A stretch of 64,000 bases of DNA from Saccharina japonica (lineage: Eukaryota > Sar > Phaeophyceae > Laminariales > Laminariaceae), in contig MEHQ01000488.1 of the NCBI GenBank assembly GCA_008828725.1, positions 101,095 to 165,094 of the forward strand, given 5' to 3'. A program made the position numbers and the translations under genes. Under the pieces are notes generated by a model. It was not told where the DNA came from and did not search any database. It was given only the letters and a program-made list of their open reading frames with translations. Each line of letters opens with the position of its first letter. The first letter of the stretch is position 1. Positions 1-11,224 of the stretch are shown piece by piece.

Positions 1-745
1 CTGTCACACATAATGCCTCATCAATACATGGAACTCCTTACTACGAAATGGATAATTTGCGTCGTATATTTTAGGACAGTCAACACCTCCCCTGCTCAAT
101 ACATACGACCATACAAAATTCTCTCCCCCCTGCTCTGTGCATGACGAGGCACGACAACGCAGGGTGGACATATCGCAAAGGGGGTTGTGCTACTCTGCAG
201 TCCAGATATATACGATGTAGTATCGTACTCACCTATGTGCATATTCTTGTACCCGCCTTACTATACTACTACTGCTTTCGTACTCGTATTCAATTACGGG
301 GGGTTATGTGCTGATACGATACAGCAGCAGTACTAATGATGTTCGTGTGAGTGCTGAAAGTTCAACCCATTCTTTCATAATTTCCTTATATTGCAATTTC
401 AAAATCTACGTCTTACTCCTACGTGGATTGGTACCCAGCCAGAGCGTCCGACCAGGCAACCACAAAACAGACAGCCACTGTCCTGCAGTAGTAGTTGTAC
501 GCTACAGCAGTCTCTACAGGAAAACTTCAGTGAGAGAAGCTTTCACAAAAACGCCTGTGTGTCATACCTCCATTCCACCCTCAAAATATAATTATATGCT
601 CCATTCTCAATCTTAAATGTGGGTATTCATCATTCTTAAATCAATACAAAATCAATTCAAGAACGGAAATCATCAGCAGCAAGCAACAAAATCATACTCG
701 CCTCGTTCGGGCAAGAGCCCTTGCTGACGGCGTAGTGATCATTTC
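1..745. other. No recognisable gene
   Basis: Open frames here are short and without family resemblance. Bases about 15-90 loosely match about 1918-1990 (both carry a catGgaactcct-type phrase followed by similar words), which suggests a degraded dispersed repeat. Nothing else is visible. Confidence 0.5.
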
Positions 746-759
746 TCATTTACTCTCTC

Positions 760-1700
760 TCACTTCGGGCAGCGCCTCATCTTGCGCCCGTGCTCTTCCT
801 CCCAGCCGACGATGCAGATTCCTCCGCCAGCCCGCACCTTCGCTCTCTCCTTCTCCTCCTCCTTCCTCGGGGGCAATGTTTCCCCCGGCTTGCAAGTACC
901 CTCCCCTCCCCCGGCTCCTCGTAACGGCCAACTGACCCCCTCTCTCTTGCTCTCCTCTTCTCCTGCGCAAACCAGACCCACATTCACAGGCATAGACCTG
1001 GCGGTACTGGGGTTTTGCGGCGACGGCGGCAACGGCCGTGTCGGCCATGACAGCGGCGACGGCGGCGATGACGTGCACGGCGGCGACGGCGGCCGTAGTA
1101 ACGGCGGCGGCAGCGGCGGTGGTGTCGATGGCGGTAGTGGCGGCGGTAGTAGCGGCGACGGCGGCAGCAGCGGCGGCGGAAGTTGCGCTCTTATGTCCTG
1201 GCAGGTGCAGCAATCCTCTGACGGCTGCTCGTCTTGCGGACGGTGCGACTGAAGTAGCTGCTGCCTCTGCAACAACTGCTGCACTCCAGTGCCTTCGCCT
1301 CCACATCCACGCGGGTCTACCAGCTGCGGCTCATACGTGGCGTTACTGGGGTCGCGCTGCTGCTGGTGGGGCGGCATCTCCTTTATCTTCTCTCCTCTCT
1401 CCTCGTTCTTCTTCTCGTATCTAACTAAATCTACAGCAACTTTCATCACGACCTCAGCTTGAAGCTCATGCGCCATGCGGAAAATCGATTCAAGGCGAGA
1501 TCCTCTGCATACGACGCTTGCAGAGCTGCCTCTGCGAGTCCGATCGCCTTCTCGAGCTCCAGTGCCGAGATCTCAATCTTCAGGAGCTTTCCCCTCTCCA
1601 TACCAGCGTCCTCGTGACCTGGATGGGCTGGCGAAACCTGCTCCCCTCTGGGATTCTCCTCTGGCATGCCAGCGCTCTCCAATAGGATCACCGGTGGCAC
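760..1700 (-). pseudogene. Gag-like ORF pair broken by a frameshift (uncertain)
   Basis: Two overlapping minus-strand frames, 1700-1446 and 1476-760, together look like one broken protein. The first (84 aa) has an Ala/Leu/Glu-rich, helix-prone segment. The second continues with a charged stretch rich in K and E, then a Gln-rich tract, a CCTC cysteine pair and a long Pro-rich low-complexity tail encoded by a GGC/GCC triplet array. The frames differ, so a 1-2 base indel near 1450-1476 is implied. A copy of the repeat found at 1985-2400 also lies in the leader of the Ty3-like element at 23306-23690. That placement and orientation suggest this is the Gag N-terminus of another copy of the family, but no capsid or zinc-knuckle signature is visible. 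It could instead be an unrelated low-complexity ORF. Confidence 0.3.
1018..1190. repeat. GGC trinucleotide low-complexity tract
   Basis: Interrupted runs of GGC/GGCGAC/GGCGGT triplets. All frames stay open across it, producing Ala-, Gly- or Pro-rich artefact peptides. Confidence 0.8.
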
Positions 1701-1984
1701 TAGTGTGTTGATTGGTCTCTAAAGGTGTACACGCATTTGGCACCGGCAGGCGTCGTGGTGGCTCAAGACAGCAGTAACACAAAAGCTCTCTTATGCATTA
1801 TTCCCATTGCTGCCGAGCTGACTCGGCCCAAACCTCGAGCTGACTCGGCCCAAGCATCAAGTGACATCGAGCGGCTCATAAAACATCCCGATGTCCCATA
1901 TCCCACTACAACAATTCCTATCAATCATGTGGAACTCCTACCATGCGATGGATCTCATGCGTTGTGATACTGAGTGCAATCAAC
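1701..1984. other. No recognisable gene
   Basis: Unique-looking sequence between the Gag-like frames and the dispersed repeat. It includes a short internal repeat of the phrase cgagctgactcggccca at about 1814-1850. Confidence 0.5.
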
Positions 1985-2400
1985 ATATTGTCGCAACGAG
2001 AGAGGAACGTACGTATCATTCTGCGTCGGGGATGGTTGTGATTCCACCCACCACCCTCCGTGGGTCATCCATATACCGCAACTTGCTTTTTTTAGGAAAA
2101 CAATCCGGCAGATGATCCATATATCCTACATGCTCCCACGCATTGAGGTGAGTTCAACACCGTCGATAGCTCTACACGGGATCGTTCGAATGAGCCTAGT
2201 TTCATGCCGACGTTCGAACTGTAGCGCTCGCGGTGGCCCCGCAGCTGCGGGTACATGGCACCGGACGAAAGCCAAACCTCCAAAACTCGAGTGACCCCGT
2301 AGCCCGTATCGAGAAAACCTCCGCAAGACTTGGAAATCTACTAAAACATTGCCGCTTATTGATTGAATACGTACTGATACACGAACAAAAAAAACAGTGA
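1985..2400. repeat. Dispersed repeat R3, copy 1
   Basis: About 400 bp matching 23306-23690 in the same orientation with frequent substitutions and one ~19-base indel near 2040. In the second site it lies downstream (in coding orientation) of an LTR plus putative primer-binding site, so it is probably part of the untranslated leader of the Ty3-like family. Confidence 0.75.
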
Positions 2401-2614
2401 CGTGAGTGATAACTCAAAACGGGGAGAATCTCGTTTGCCCTCTGCACTGCTGTACGTGGCATGAATTGCGTGACTACCTCCTTATGTATAAACTTGATAG
2501 CATCTCACTCTTCGCCTCCACCACTTAGAGTACACGACCACTGATTCTCATCACTCGTGCAGCCTGTTTTTTCTCTTTCTACCGTGTCTACCTGGGGGTT
2601 TCTTGAAATGCATG

Positions 2615-3104
2615 TGTAACGAAGGATAATAGCTATTAAAGACGTACACACTCATATCTTCAATCCACCTGTCCCTATGTCTCTCACCGTTTCTTGTTCG
2701 TTTCCGTCCGTGATGTATGCAAGTTGGTTCCTTTATCCTGTCTCAATAGCTTCCTGCAAAGGCCAGTCTTCTGCCTGTGCACCCCAGTCTAGCCTCACGC
2801 AATTCTCCTCCAAGCTCTAGTGCTACACAATAGATCTCCGTATAACACCTTCGACAATGCCTTACTGTAACGATCGCTATACTTAGACTCAATACTCAGT
2901 CACTCAAGCTCTCGTCAGACCAAGTTCAAGCTCTCGTCAGACCAAGTTCTCTTCCGTTTTTCCCTCTGGATTGGTTTAGTTTGGGTTTGGGTTTTAGACT
3001 AACGAAGGCGGTGCTTCCTTTGAAGTGGCAGGGAGTTGCACATATCTAGGAAGCATTCCGCTACGTACGTATTTTACGTTACGTATGCCATTTCCGCCGC
3101 AACA
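2615..3104 (-). repeat. LTR of Ty3-like element (copy 1, 3' LTR)
   Basis: 490 bp bounded by TGTAACGAAGG and CCGCAACA; on the coding strand it runs TG...CA as LTRs do. Same termini occur at 15321-15810, 24267-24734 and (diverged) 24904-25337. It holds a direct repeat of 22 bp (caagctctcgtcagaccaag-type, about 2908-2951). The sequence next to its inner edge ends in a short purine run (gaggggg on the coding strand), which fits a polypurine tract. Confidence 0.85.
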
Positions 3105-3487
3105 CCCCCTCAGCACGGTTTCCTAAGAATAAAGTGCTAACCGGGCTGCGGATACAGTGGAGTAAGAGTGAGGGCCTTTTCCCACACTTAATCGTGTTTC
3201 GATTGCCGTAAGGCTCGAATGAGTGGCGTCTACCATTTCCATGGAAAGGCGTCACCCCGGGGGTAGGGACCCTGGGTCTTCCGCGTTTCCGCATTAGGTC
3301 CCAGATCGGTACTGCTGGACTTGCTAGAATGTCTCATCAAGCGCACCAGCTGAAAGCCTCGTACCCACCACTTCCCGGCTGTTCCCGTTAACCCGGGTAG
3401 GCCGAGGTCATGATCCTGTTCGCGAGTCGATCTTCGGCTAACGCCTTCTCCCGTTCTCCATCGACCTTCACTTCACTTCCTCGTGTT

Positions 3488-5965
3488 TACGGGGAACCGG
3501 ATTGCGAATTTTCGGTTCTCCTAGCTTTCAGGATCTCACGTTCGTTGAGTTCCTCCCAATCTCCGTTCCGCGTACCGAACCCGCCAGTTCGGTGACTTGT
3601 AGTCGAAAATCTTTGAAAGGTGACCCTTCTGGTTTCCTTCAGCGTCCGCGAATTCCCTCCAGATCACGGTTCCCACGGGGTTTTGTTTCAACGCATGTTC
3701 ACGGTCGATCCCATCTCTTTCTTTCCGTGTTAGCATCGACGTCGGCCTTGCCCGGCACTCCGCCCCGTGATACGCCTCCCACAGTGCATGGAAAATCTTC
3801 CAGCTGTAAGGGGGTGAAACTGTCTCGCGCCGCCTCGTCAGACAGCCACTGCGACTCCGTGCCATCCACGAATCGTCCCTTGTATCGCCACTTCCAAGCG
3901 TTGCCCTGACCCATCACAGCCTCTCTTTCTATTAGGGTATACATAGGCGACGCTACAATCGACGGCTCCCCAAGTCCGAAGTCAACTCCCCATGCCAGGT
4001 GAGCAAAACACTTGTCCTCAAAGTCGTGACGGAGGTTGTCCGGACGTAAGTGGAATATCTTGATGTTTGCTGCTGACGCCCTCCGTCGGCGAATCCCTCA
4101 CTCATTCATCGTGACGATGTAGCTGAGTCCTGGTAAGACAACTTCATTCACCTCCCAAGGTCCAGTCCAGTGCTCGTGGGCAAGTTTGTGATATATCCCC
4201 TCCCTTGCCATCACAGACTCCGCCTCCTTCACTAGCACCTTGTCTCCGACAACAACACGGGTTCCTACCGAGGTCCGACCGATTTCAGCATTCCGACTCT
4301 CACGAGTTTTCTGCCTGTCATCATGTCTTTTCAATAGAGCTTCCCATGCATCCCGTACCTCTTTGCACGCTTGATGTTTGTCGGCCACGTAACTGTGCAT
4401 CCCGCCCCTGAAATCACCACCATCGATCTCGGGGTGCGTAGCATCAAGTTGCGTGCGTGCATCACGACCGAAGAAAAGACGGAAGGGAGATGGCTTCCCC
4501 GGCAAGCGCAGGTCCGGCGTGGTACGATGGATCCACAGTGCCGGCTGTACGTACTCGTCCCATCTGCGAGGCCAGGTTTTGAACAGTTCTCCTAGTGCTT
4601 CGTGTAGCCACCCCCCCAGTCTCTCCACCGTCCCCTGTGCACGTGGATGGTCGGCAGGCCCATAGGCGATGATCACGTTCAACCACCTGCATAAGTGTTG
4701 CATCACCTCTGCCGTGAACTCGGATCCCGGATCACTGCGAACATACAGCGGTAGCCCGAAAGTAAGCATCACGTCGAGCAGTTTCTTCGCTACTCCGAGT
4801 GCTTCTTTCGTGGGGAGCGAACAAGAACTTGCTAGCTTTGTCGACTGCCACTAGTAGAACTTCCTTGCCTGCGTCCGACTTCAGCCCCATGTCCTGGATG
4901 TCGACTTCTTTCGTGGGGAGCGAACAAGAAACTGCTGGCTTTGTCGACTGCCACTAGTAGAACTTCGTTGCCTGCGTCCGACTTCATCCCCATGTCCTGG
5001 ATGTTGACTTCGAGTACCTCCCCGGGTTGCAGAAACCTCGCCGGTAGCATGGCAACCCGTTGACTCGCTGATCGCTTGCGACGCCTGCACCCACACAAGA
5101 GGACGTAGTCTCTCACGTCCCTGATGAGGGTGGACCAGAAAATCACCCCAAATACTTCTGCTGCCGCGAGATAATCGTCAAACACCATGCGGTCCAATCC
5201 TCCCAGTTCCACGACCTCTGGCACCGATTTTGCCAGTAAGCCTTGAGCAGCTAGTTCAATTAACACTGCTCGTAGCATTGGAGGAGACGTGAAATCTGCG
5301 ATGACGTTTGCCGCTGCGCTTTGGCTGACCGTCTGCAGGATTACATAGTGTTCCTGTCCTGTGGTGATCTTGGCGTAGTCGTTGAAGTGCAACTCCTCAG
5401 CTTCTTCAAGGCGTGCCGCATCCGCTAGGTGTGCGACATACCCTTCGGTTGGCTTTTCCCCCATGATGTAAACACGGTTCCAAGAGATGATTGGTTCGCT
5501 GAATTAATTAATCGATCGATCTCCGATACCTCTCTTCAGGAAGTATGCGCCTCTTCGTCCCAGAAATTCCCCCAATTCTTGAACTGGTTCCTTTGCCTTC
5601 TCCAACCTCCGCTTCCAAACTGTTAACTTCCCCTTCGTGGCAAGGCCTTCCTTGATTCCTACCACGAACGTCCGTTTCCTTCTCCAAGGAATCCCTACTT
5701 GGCTCGCCAATATCTCCGCCTTGTCCACGATGTATGACTCTCGTCCCGAAGAGGAAGAATCTCGTCGTTCCATTCCGTCGTTCGCAGAAGGTTGCCCAAA
5801 CATTCGAGTATAAAAACTCGCGCGTCTGAGGCGATGGCAGCTTGGGCTAAGCTACTCGCTCCGGATACTCCTTCCTTCTCTCGTACCCCTTCAAACTTCC
5901 TGCAGGCGTCACCGACCACCACGTCTGGTTTCACCTCTCTCAACATGCTTAGGCATTCCTGTGAC
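3488..5965 (-). pseudogene. Ty3-like pol remnant, copy 1: methyltransferase C-part, integrase, chromodomain-like
   Basis: Reading leftward from 5965: the C5-methyltransferase-like domain from its motif IV (GDACRKFEG) through motif VI and, after a frameshift near 5750, motif VIII (VGIPWRRKR). A TAA near 5504 follows, then a frame 5464-4832 with motifs IX-X, and an internal deletion that removes the ~200-residue linker present in the longer copy and fuses directly to the integrase (IRDVRD, then CRRRK). The integrase has its first catalytic Asp changed (EVNIQDM against EVDIQDM in copy 2), a 103-bp tandem duplication at 4802-5007, then SDPGSEF and HPRAQGTVERL, i.e. the D and E of the DDE triad. 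A CGA-to-TGA stop near 4098 precedes the chromodomain-like part (3944-3860) and a final VRY segment with a 1-base insertion. The left side ends at the 3' LTR; the right side is cut at the N at 5966. Clearly dead. Confidence 0.9.
4802..5007. repeat. 103-bp tandem duplication inside integrase remnant
   Basis: Two adjacent 103-bp units (4802-4904 and 4905-5007) with a few differences. 103 is not a multiple of three, so the duplication shifts the reading frame. Copy 2 has a single unit at the homologous place. Confidence 0.85.
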
Positions 5966-5966
5966 N
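5966..5966. other. Single N, probable assembly join
   Basis: The N sits exactly where the retrotransposon remnant ends and an 809-bp segment identical to 7746-8554 begins. Confidence 0.8.
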
Positions 5967-6775
5967 CTCGTAGTGGCTGGTGGTGGTTGGTGGTGGCTTC
6001 GTCCCGTGGTTTGGTGGTGGTTCCTGGTACGCACTCGTTCAGCAGCAGCAGCATTTTGTTTTTTTTTTGTCCATCCCATTTCTTATCTGCTGCTGCTGCT
6101 GCTGCTGCAGAAAACAAAAAGACAATAAAACACGATTTCTGAAATGATACAGATTTTACGAAATACGAGCAAAAAGACAATACAAATAAAAACGAATTCT
6201 GAAATGATTCAGATTTCTTAGTTTGCATTTTTCTCTGTACAAGGTTTTTGCGCTGACACGCATCGCTTAACAATAAATGTTGGTGGGTGGTGTTGGTGAT
6301 TGTAGGACTACCAGCCCAGGGACCAACCGACCTGATACCTGATACAGATTTTACAAAATACGAGCAAAAAGATCATACAACAAAAACGAATTATGAAATG
6401 ATTCAGATGTATTTGTTTACTGGTACATTTTTCTCTGTACTCGTACAAGGTTTTTGCGCTGACACGCATCGCTTAATTAACAGTAAATGTTGGTGGGTGG
6501 TGTTGGTGATTGTGGGACTACCAGCCGAGGGACCAACCGACCAACCCAGTAAATCTCTCACCCACCACGCACACCCATCAATTACCTGCCGGTCAGTAAA
6601 AAAAGGTTTATGTGCTGACCCAAATCGCTTAGAATAAAAAACGATCCCATCAATGACAATTAATTGCAGGAACACAGCAAAAAGAGAAGAGCCGCCAACG
6701 CAGTAGCTTAATGCAGTTAGGAGTTTGACCACTTGAAGGCGTCTGTCACGCTCCTCATTCCCACCGTTCTTGTAA
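5967..6775. repeat. 809-bp duplicated segment, copy 1
   Basis: Matches 7746-8554 at a constant offset of 1779 bases, without visible difference. It contains a CAG/CTG tract, and two ~200-bp internal units (about 6130-6340 and 6341-6540) sharing the phrases acaaggtttttgcgctgac and ggtgggtggtgttggtgat. Confidence 0.9.
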
Positions 6776-7354
6776 GTGAGTAGGGTACGTGCCCGTGGGG
6801 GTGTACCCCCCTGGTCGCGAACGGACACAAACGGAAAAAAACAGTTCTGAAAGCTGCCGCAGCGTGGCTTTATTTAAAGAATCCTTAATATTGAGGTTTG
6901 TCTGCACTTCGCACTTCGTTCGCTTTGCTTTTTTTTGGCGCGCGACGCGTACACTCAACCGATTCAGACACGCTCGGGACTGATAGAGGCCCGCTATTTG
7001 TGCCGACCGTCCTGTGCTGCTCGTGTCGAAAGCGGTGCCGAGATCGCAGAGCTAGGCCATAGTGACTGCCCTAAACTGTTGCCAGTGCCAAATTGTGTCA
7101 CTGGGATTTCTCGGCAGTAGAGCAAACTAGCAGTAGTATATAGCAACGATGTATCACCACCGGCAACTCTCAAGCAAATATGTCGGGAGACATGTCAAGC
7201 AAGGCAAAACATGCGCTGTCAAGGGTGTAGGGTGGAGTGTTCCACACTAAAAACTAGTTGTTTGGTGACAGTCACGGCATGTCAAGGCTGTCAAGGGTTG
7301 AAAGTGAAGACCACATTTCTCGGCAGTAGAGCAACAACGGTGATGATCGGACGA
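6776..7354. other. Unique interval, short internal repeat
   Basis: No gene recognised. The phrase tttctcggcagtagagcaa occurs twice (about 7107 and 7316), marking a ~210-bp imperfect duplication that also includes gtcaag-rich words. Confidence 0.5.
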
Positions 7355-7745
7355 GAAGAGGAAGACCATCATCGCACACAACTAAAAAAGCAACCAGCAC
7401 ACACACCACCATCACCAGCAAACACCACAACGACGACCATCACCACCACCGCCACCACCCCTGCCCCACGAGCCGCAGGAGCACCAGAAGTTGTTGTTGC
7501 TCGTAGTGGCTGGTGGTGGTTGGTGGTGGCTTCGTCCCGTGGTTTGGTGGCAGGCAGGTAGGTGGTGATGGTGATGATCGATCGTGATTGTTGTGTCGAA
7601 CAGGAGGAAGACCATCATCGCACACAACTAAAAAAGCAACCAGCACACACACCACCATCACCAGCAAACACCACAACGACGACCATCACCACCACCGCCA
7701 CCACCCCTGCCCCACGAGCCGCAGGAGCACCAGAAGTTGTTGTTG
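7355..7745. repeat. Tandem ~247-bp units with CAC/CCA-rich tract
   Basis: A segment beginning gaggaagaccatcatcgcac at about 7357 is repeated from about 7604. It is rich in CAC and CCA triplets on this strand and GGT on the other, and runs into the second 809-bp copy. Confidence 0.8.
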
Positions 7746-8554
7746 CTCGTAGTGGCTGGTGGTGGTTGGTGGTGGCTTCGTCCCGTGGTTTGGTGGTGGT
7801 TCCTGGTACGCACTCGTTCAGCAGCAGCAGCATTTTGTTTTTTTTTTGTCCATCCCATTTCTTATCTGCTGCTGCTGCTGCTGCTGCAGAAAACAAAAAG
7901 ACAATAAAACACGATTTCTGAAATGATACAGATTTTACGAAATACGAGCAAAAAGACAATACAAATAAAAACGAATTCTGAAATGATTCAGATTTCTTAG
8001 TTTGCATTTTTCTCTGTACAAGGTTTTTGCGCTGACACGCATCGCTTAACAATAAATGTTGGTGGGTGGTGTTGGTGATTGTAGGACTACCAGCCCAGGG
8101 ACCAACCGACCTGATACCTGATACAGATTTTACAAAATACGAGCAAAAAGATCATACAACAAAAACGAATTATGAAATGATTCAGATGTATTTGTTTACT
8201 GGTACATTTTTCTCTGTACTCGTACAAGGTTTTTGCGCTGACACGCATCGCTTAATTAACAGTAAATGTTGGTGGGTGGTGTTGGTGATTGTGGGACTAC
8301 CAGCCGAGGGACCAACCGACCAACCCAGTAAATCTCTCACCCACCACGCACACCCATCAATTACCTGCCGGTCAGTAAAAAAAGGTTTATGTGCTGACCC
8401 AAATCGCTTAGAATAAAAAACGATCCCATCAATGACAATTAATTGCAGGAACACAGCAAAAAGAGAAGAGCCGCCAACGCAGTAGCTTAATGCAGTTAGG
8501 AGTTTGACCACTTGAAGGCGTCTGTCACGCTCCTCATTCCCACCGTTCTTGTAA
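7746..8554. repeat. 809-bp duplicated segment, copy 2
   Basis: Same content as 5967-6775: GGT-rich start, CAG/CTG tract at about 7818-7890, and two ~200-bp internal units. Unlike copy 1 it is continuous with the upstream tandem units. Confidence 0.9.
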
Positions 8555-8828
8555 TATAACAGATCCGTATAGATTAGCTGATAAAAAAGGAATAATTATT
8601 AAGAATAAATTAATACGTACCTGGTATGAAATATGAAATACGTACATATATACTCCGAATATATAAGTATGCCATGTATTTAATTCAACTTTTTTGCATT
8701 TTAACGTCAATAACAAAATTTAATAATCAAAATTTGACATACCATAAGATCAACCAAGCTAGCGGGAGCAATTATGACACGAAACCTATCAGAAATTGCC
8801 CAAAACCTTTCGAAACCGTGACCCTATA
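8555..8828. other. AT-rich interval without gene
   Basis: AT-rich sequence leading into the satellite; no coding or RNA signal seen. Confidence 0.5.
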
Positions 8829-9437
8829 GCACCGTTCCGCGGTTGATGGAACCGCGGTTTGTATACGGTTTCAAGTTAACCGCACCGTTAAATAACCGAT
8901 CTAACGGGTTTTGCCGTATCTTGATGCACACGGTGCGGTGCGGTTTCTATGACATTCCTACGGTGCGGTTCGGTGCGGTTTTAAGAAATCGAGAATCTTA
9001 CGGTGCGGTTCGGTGCGGTTTTTCAGATCCCGTGAACCCTACGGTGCGGTTCGGTTCTATTGTTTTCTCTACGGTGCGGTTCGGTGCGGTTTTCAGAAAT
9101 CGGGAATCTTACGGTGCGGTTCGGTGCGGTTTTAAGATTTTGAAAATCCTACGGTGCGGTTCGTTTTTTTCATGCATCCTACGGTGCGGTTCGGTGCGGT
9201 TTTCAGAAATCGGTAATGCTACGGTGCGGTTCGGTGCGGTTTTCAGATGTCGTGAACCCTACGGTGCGGTTCGGTTATATTTTGTTTCCTACGGTGCGGT
9301 TCGGTGCGGTTTTCCGATATCGCAAAACCTACGGTGCGGTGCGGTGCAGTTTTCAAGAGGGCCAACATCCTACGGTGCGGTTCGCTGCGGTTAACCGCAC
9401 CGAACCGCACCGAACCGATAGGAAAAACCGCACCGTA
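8829..9437. repeat. Higher-order satellite of 40-40-30 bp monomers with inverted ends
   Basis: Monomers all begin TACGGTGCGGTTCGG. Start positions are 8959, 8999, 9040, 9070, 9110, 9150, 9180, 9220, 9260, 9290, 9330, 9371. This gives lengths 40-41-30, 40-40-30, 40-40-30, 40-41, so a ~110-bp higher-order unit is repeated more than three times. The 30-bp monomers lack the second TGCGGTTTT and are T-rich. On both sides (8829-8925 and about 9388-9437) the same words occur in reverse complement (ccgcaccg), joined on the right through the palindrome GGTTAACC. The reading frame rotates through the array, so the open frame across it is not a gene. Confidence 0.9.
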
Positions 9438-9721
9438 AAGAACCCTGAAAATTTCGCTATCATTTCGCGACCTTTCACGAATGTATCACTACTGCTGTAC
9501 TGTTAATACCCGTATGATAAATACTACTTTCACCACGTAGCGTTTCACTATTAATAGATCATATATGTTTCTCGGAACGTTCGTTTTAGAACTGACAGCA
9601 ATACGTATGCATGGTATGATACGTATACGTATACGTCGTATACGGACACTGCTGCTCTCAGTACGACTACCAGTCTCCATGCCTTGATTTCAGTGCTGCT
9701 GCTGTACTGGCTGTACAAATA
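9438..9721. other. No recognisable gene
   Basis: AT-rich with alternating tacgtatacg words near 9600-9650; nothing assignable. Confidence 0.4.
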
Positions 9722-10231
9722 ATGTTTGTTTGTTTTTCATCCCATTTCATATCTTTGCACTTCCGTCTTTTCTCCCGGAGGGCTGACTATATTTCTGCAC
9801 CTTGTGGGTGGGAGCAGGGTGCCAAATGTGATCAGATCCGGGTGGGATCAGGTCCGGGTGGGAGAAAGGGTAAAGATGGCGCAAAAGTACGTGCAGTTCT
9901 AACAGCACGCACGTGCAATTATGCGGCTGGTGTATTAATAGTCGTAGCCCAGATCCGGGGGTCACAAAGTACGCTCCTTTCCCTCCTCCCCCACTACGGT
10001 TCTTGCCTTGATTTTTATCGCGCAGAGGGTTCAGCCTTCCCAACGCTCGTGGGTTTGCATCGAATTTTGAATTTTGCTAACTCACGCTCTCGTGTTTTCC
10101 GCTATGATAGTCAAGATTGTTTTGCGAGAAAAAGTCCCTGCGAGCATGCACTCGGGGGGGCTCGAACTCACGATCTTGACTTTATCAGGCTTCGTGGTTA
10201 TACCTGCTACTCGTAGCCTACCGGGGCGACC
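9722..10231 (-). mobile_element. SINE-like element with tRNA-derived head, copy a
   Basis: In minus orientation it starts with a head ggtcgccccggt at 10231 and holds an internal pol III box-B-like ggttcga-type word (here gagttcgagc, about 10155). The body shares agatccggg-gtcacaaagta-cccccactacggttcttg with 33074-33391 and 39402-39721. About 9785-9945 is extra sequence, including two gatccgggtggga-like repeats, not present in the other copies. This head is more decayed than those in the other two copies. Confidence 0.7.
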
Positions 10232-11224
10232 AGCTAATGTGTATATTGTTAAATAGCAGCTGAATATGTTATGTTATGGTTATCATACATATACACGAAC
10301 CCGAGCATCAGGCCTGGGCTGGATCTCTACTGATCTGCTACAACACATTCGGGAAGTACACCGCATATATATACAAGGTTTTTGCGTCTGACAACGCCCG
10401 CTCATTGAAGCGAGCCCAAGGCCTTGGTATGGTGGGCAGTTGAAGGACGTGCGTGGGTGTACGGACATCTTACCAATGGGCTCATGCAAAAGGCCGTCAT
10501 CGGGCGTGCATCCGGACGTCGTAGAGGGGGCTATGTACTGGGTGGGTAGATGCGGACAAATTGCATCGCTATCTTGTACATATATACAAGGTTCCCCTTC
10601 GGGATGTTGATCACTTGAAATCCCGGGGGTGTCGCAAGTTGAAAATAGATCGCACATGCTTCATAATTCCCTTTTTGGAGCAAACCGTTGCATAGACTGC
10701 TGTATTGTTCAAAGGAGAAGGTAGTAGCGACGGCAATTCCTAACGAAATTAATGTGACGAGATTATATCGTATCTGAGGTACAGTGAATTCCAGGTGTTA
10801 AGAAACTTCAGTTGGGTGTCCAGGCTCAACCACATATTTAGTTTCTGAAGTTGATCTAACCATTTTGTGTAGGCTTTAACGTCGACCCCACAGTGGTGAG
10901 CTGTGTTTCTAAACCAGAGTGTTCGATTGTTTGTGCCATTCTCAGCTCATTCTTCTTGGCACATAATTTATAAATTGCAGGAACCCACTACTACTGTATC
11001 TGGGTTGAATGGTGATTCGTTATGTCGAGTAGATTGACTAAGAACAACTCGTTAAGCTTGACGCCACTTTGTGATTTGACCTAAAAAAAGCGAAATCACT
11101 ATCTGGGCCCATTTCGTTGTCGTGGCTTTACTCAAATCAAAATTCGTGAGGTTTTTGTCGTGCATCGTGATTTTATTGCCGTGATTCACAACAAAAACCT
11201 CACCATTCATGACGTTTGTCGTGA
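10232..11224. other. No gene; scattered repeat word
   Basis: The phrase acaaggtttttgcg at about 10374 matches the internal units of the 809-bp segment, so a degraded member of that family may lie at 10290-10650. The rest shows nothing I can assign. Confidence 0.4.

Noticed and set aside
760-1476. 238-codon Pro-rich protein as a host gene
   Set aside because: The Pro-rich half is the GGC/GCC triplet tract read on the minus strand; the rest fits a broken Gag-like frame better. Kept only as a low-confidence pseudogene.
8843-9394. 183-codon frame with repeated TVRFGAV / YGAVRCG peptides
   Set aside because: The satellite period (110 bp) is not a multiple of three, so the peptide repeats change phase. 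It is a by-product of the array.
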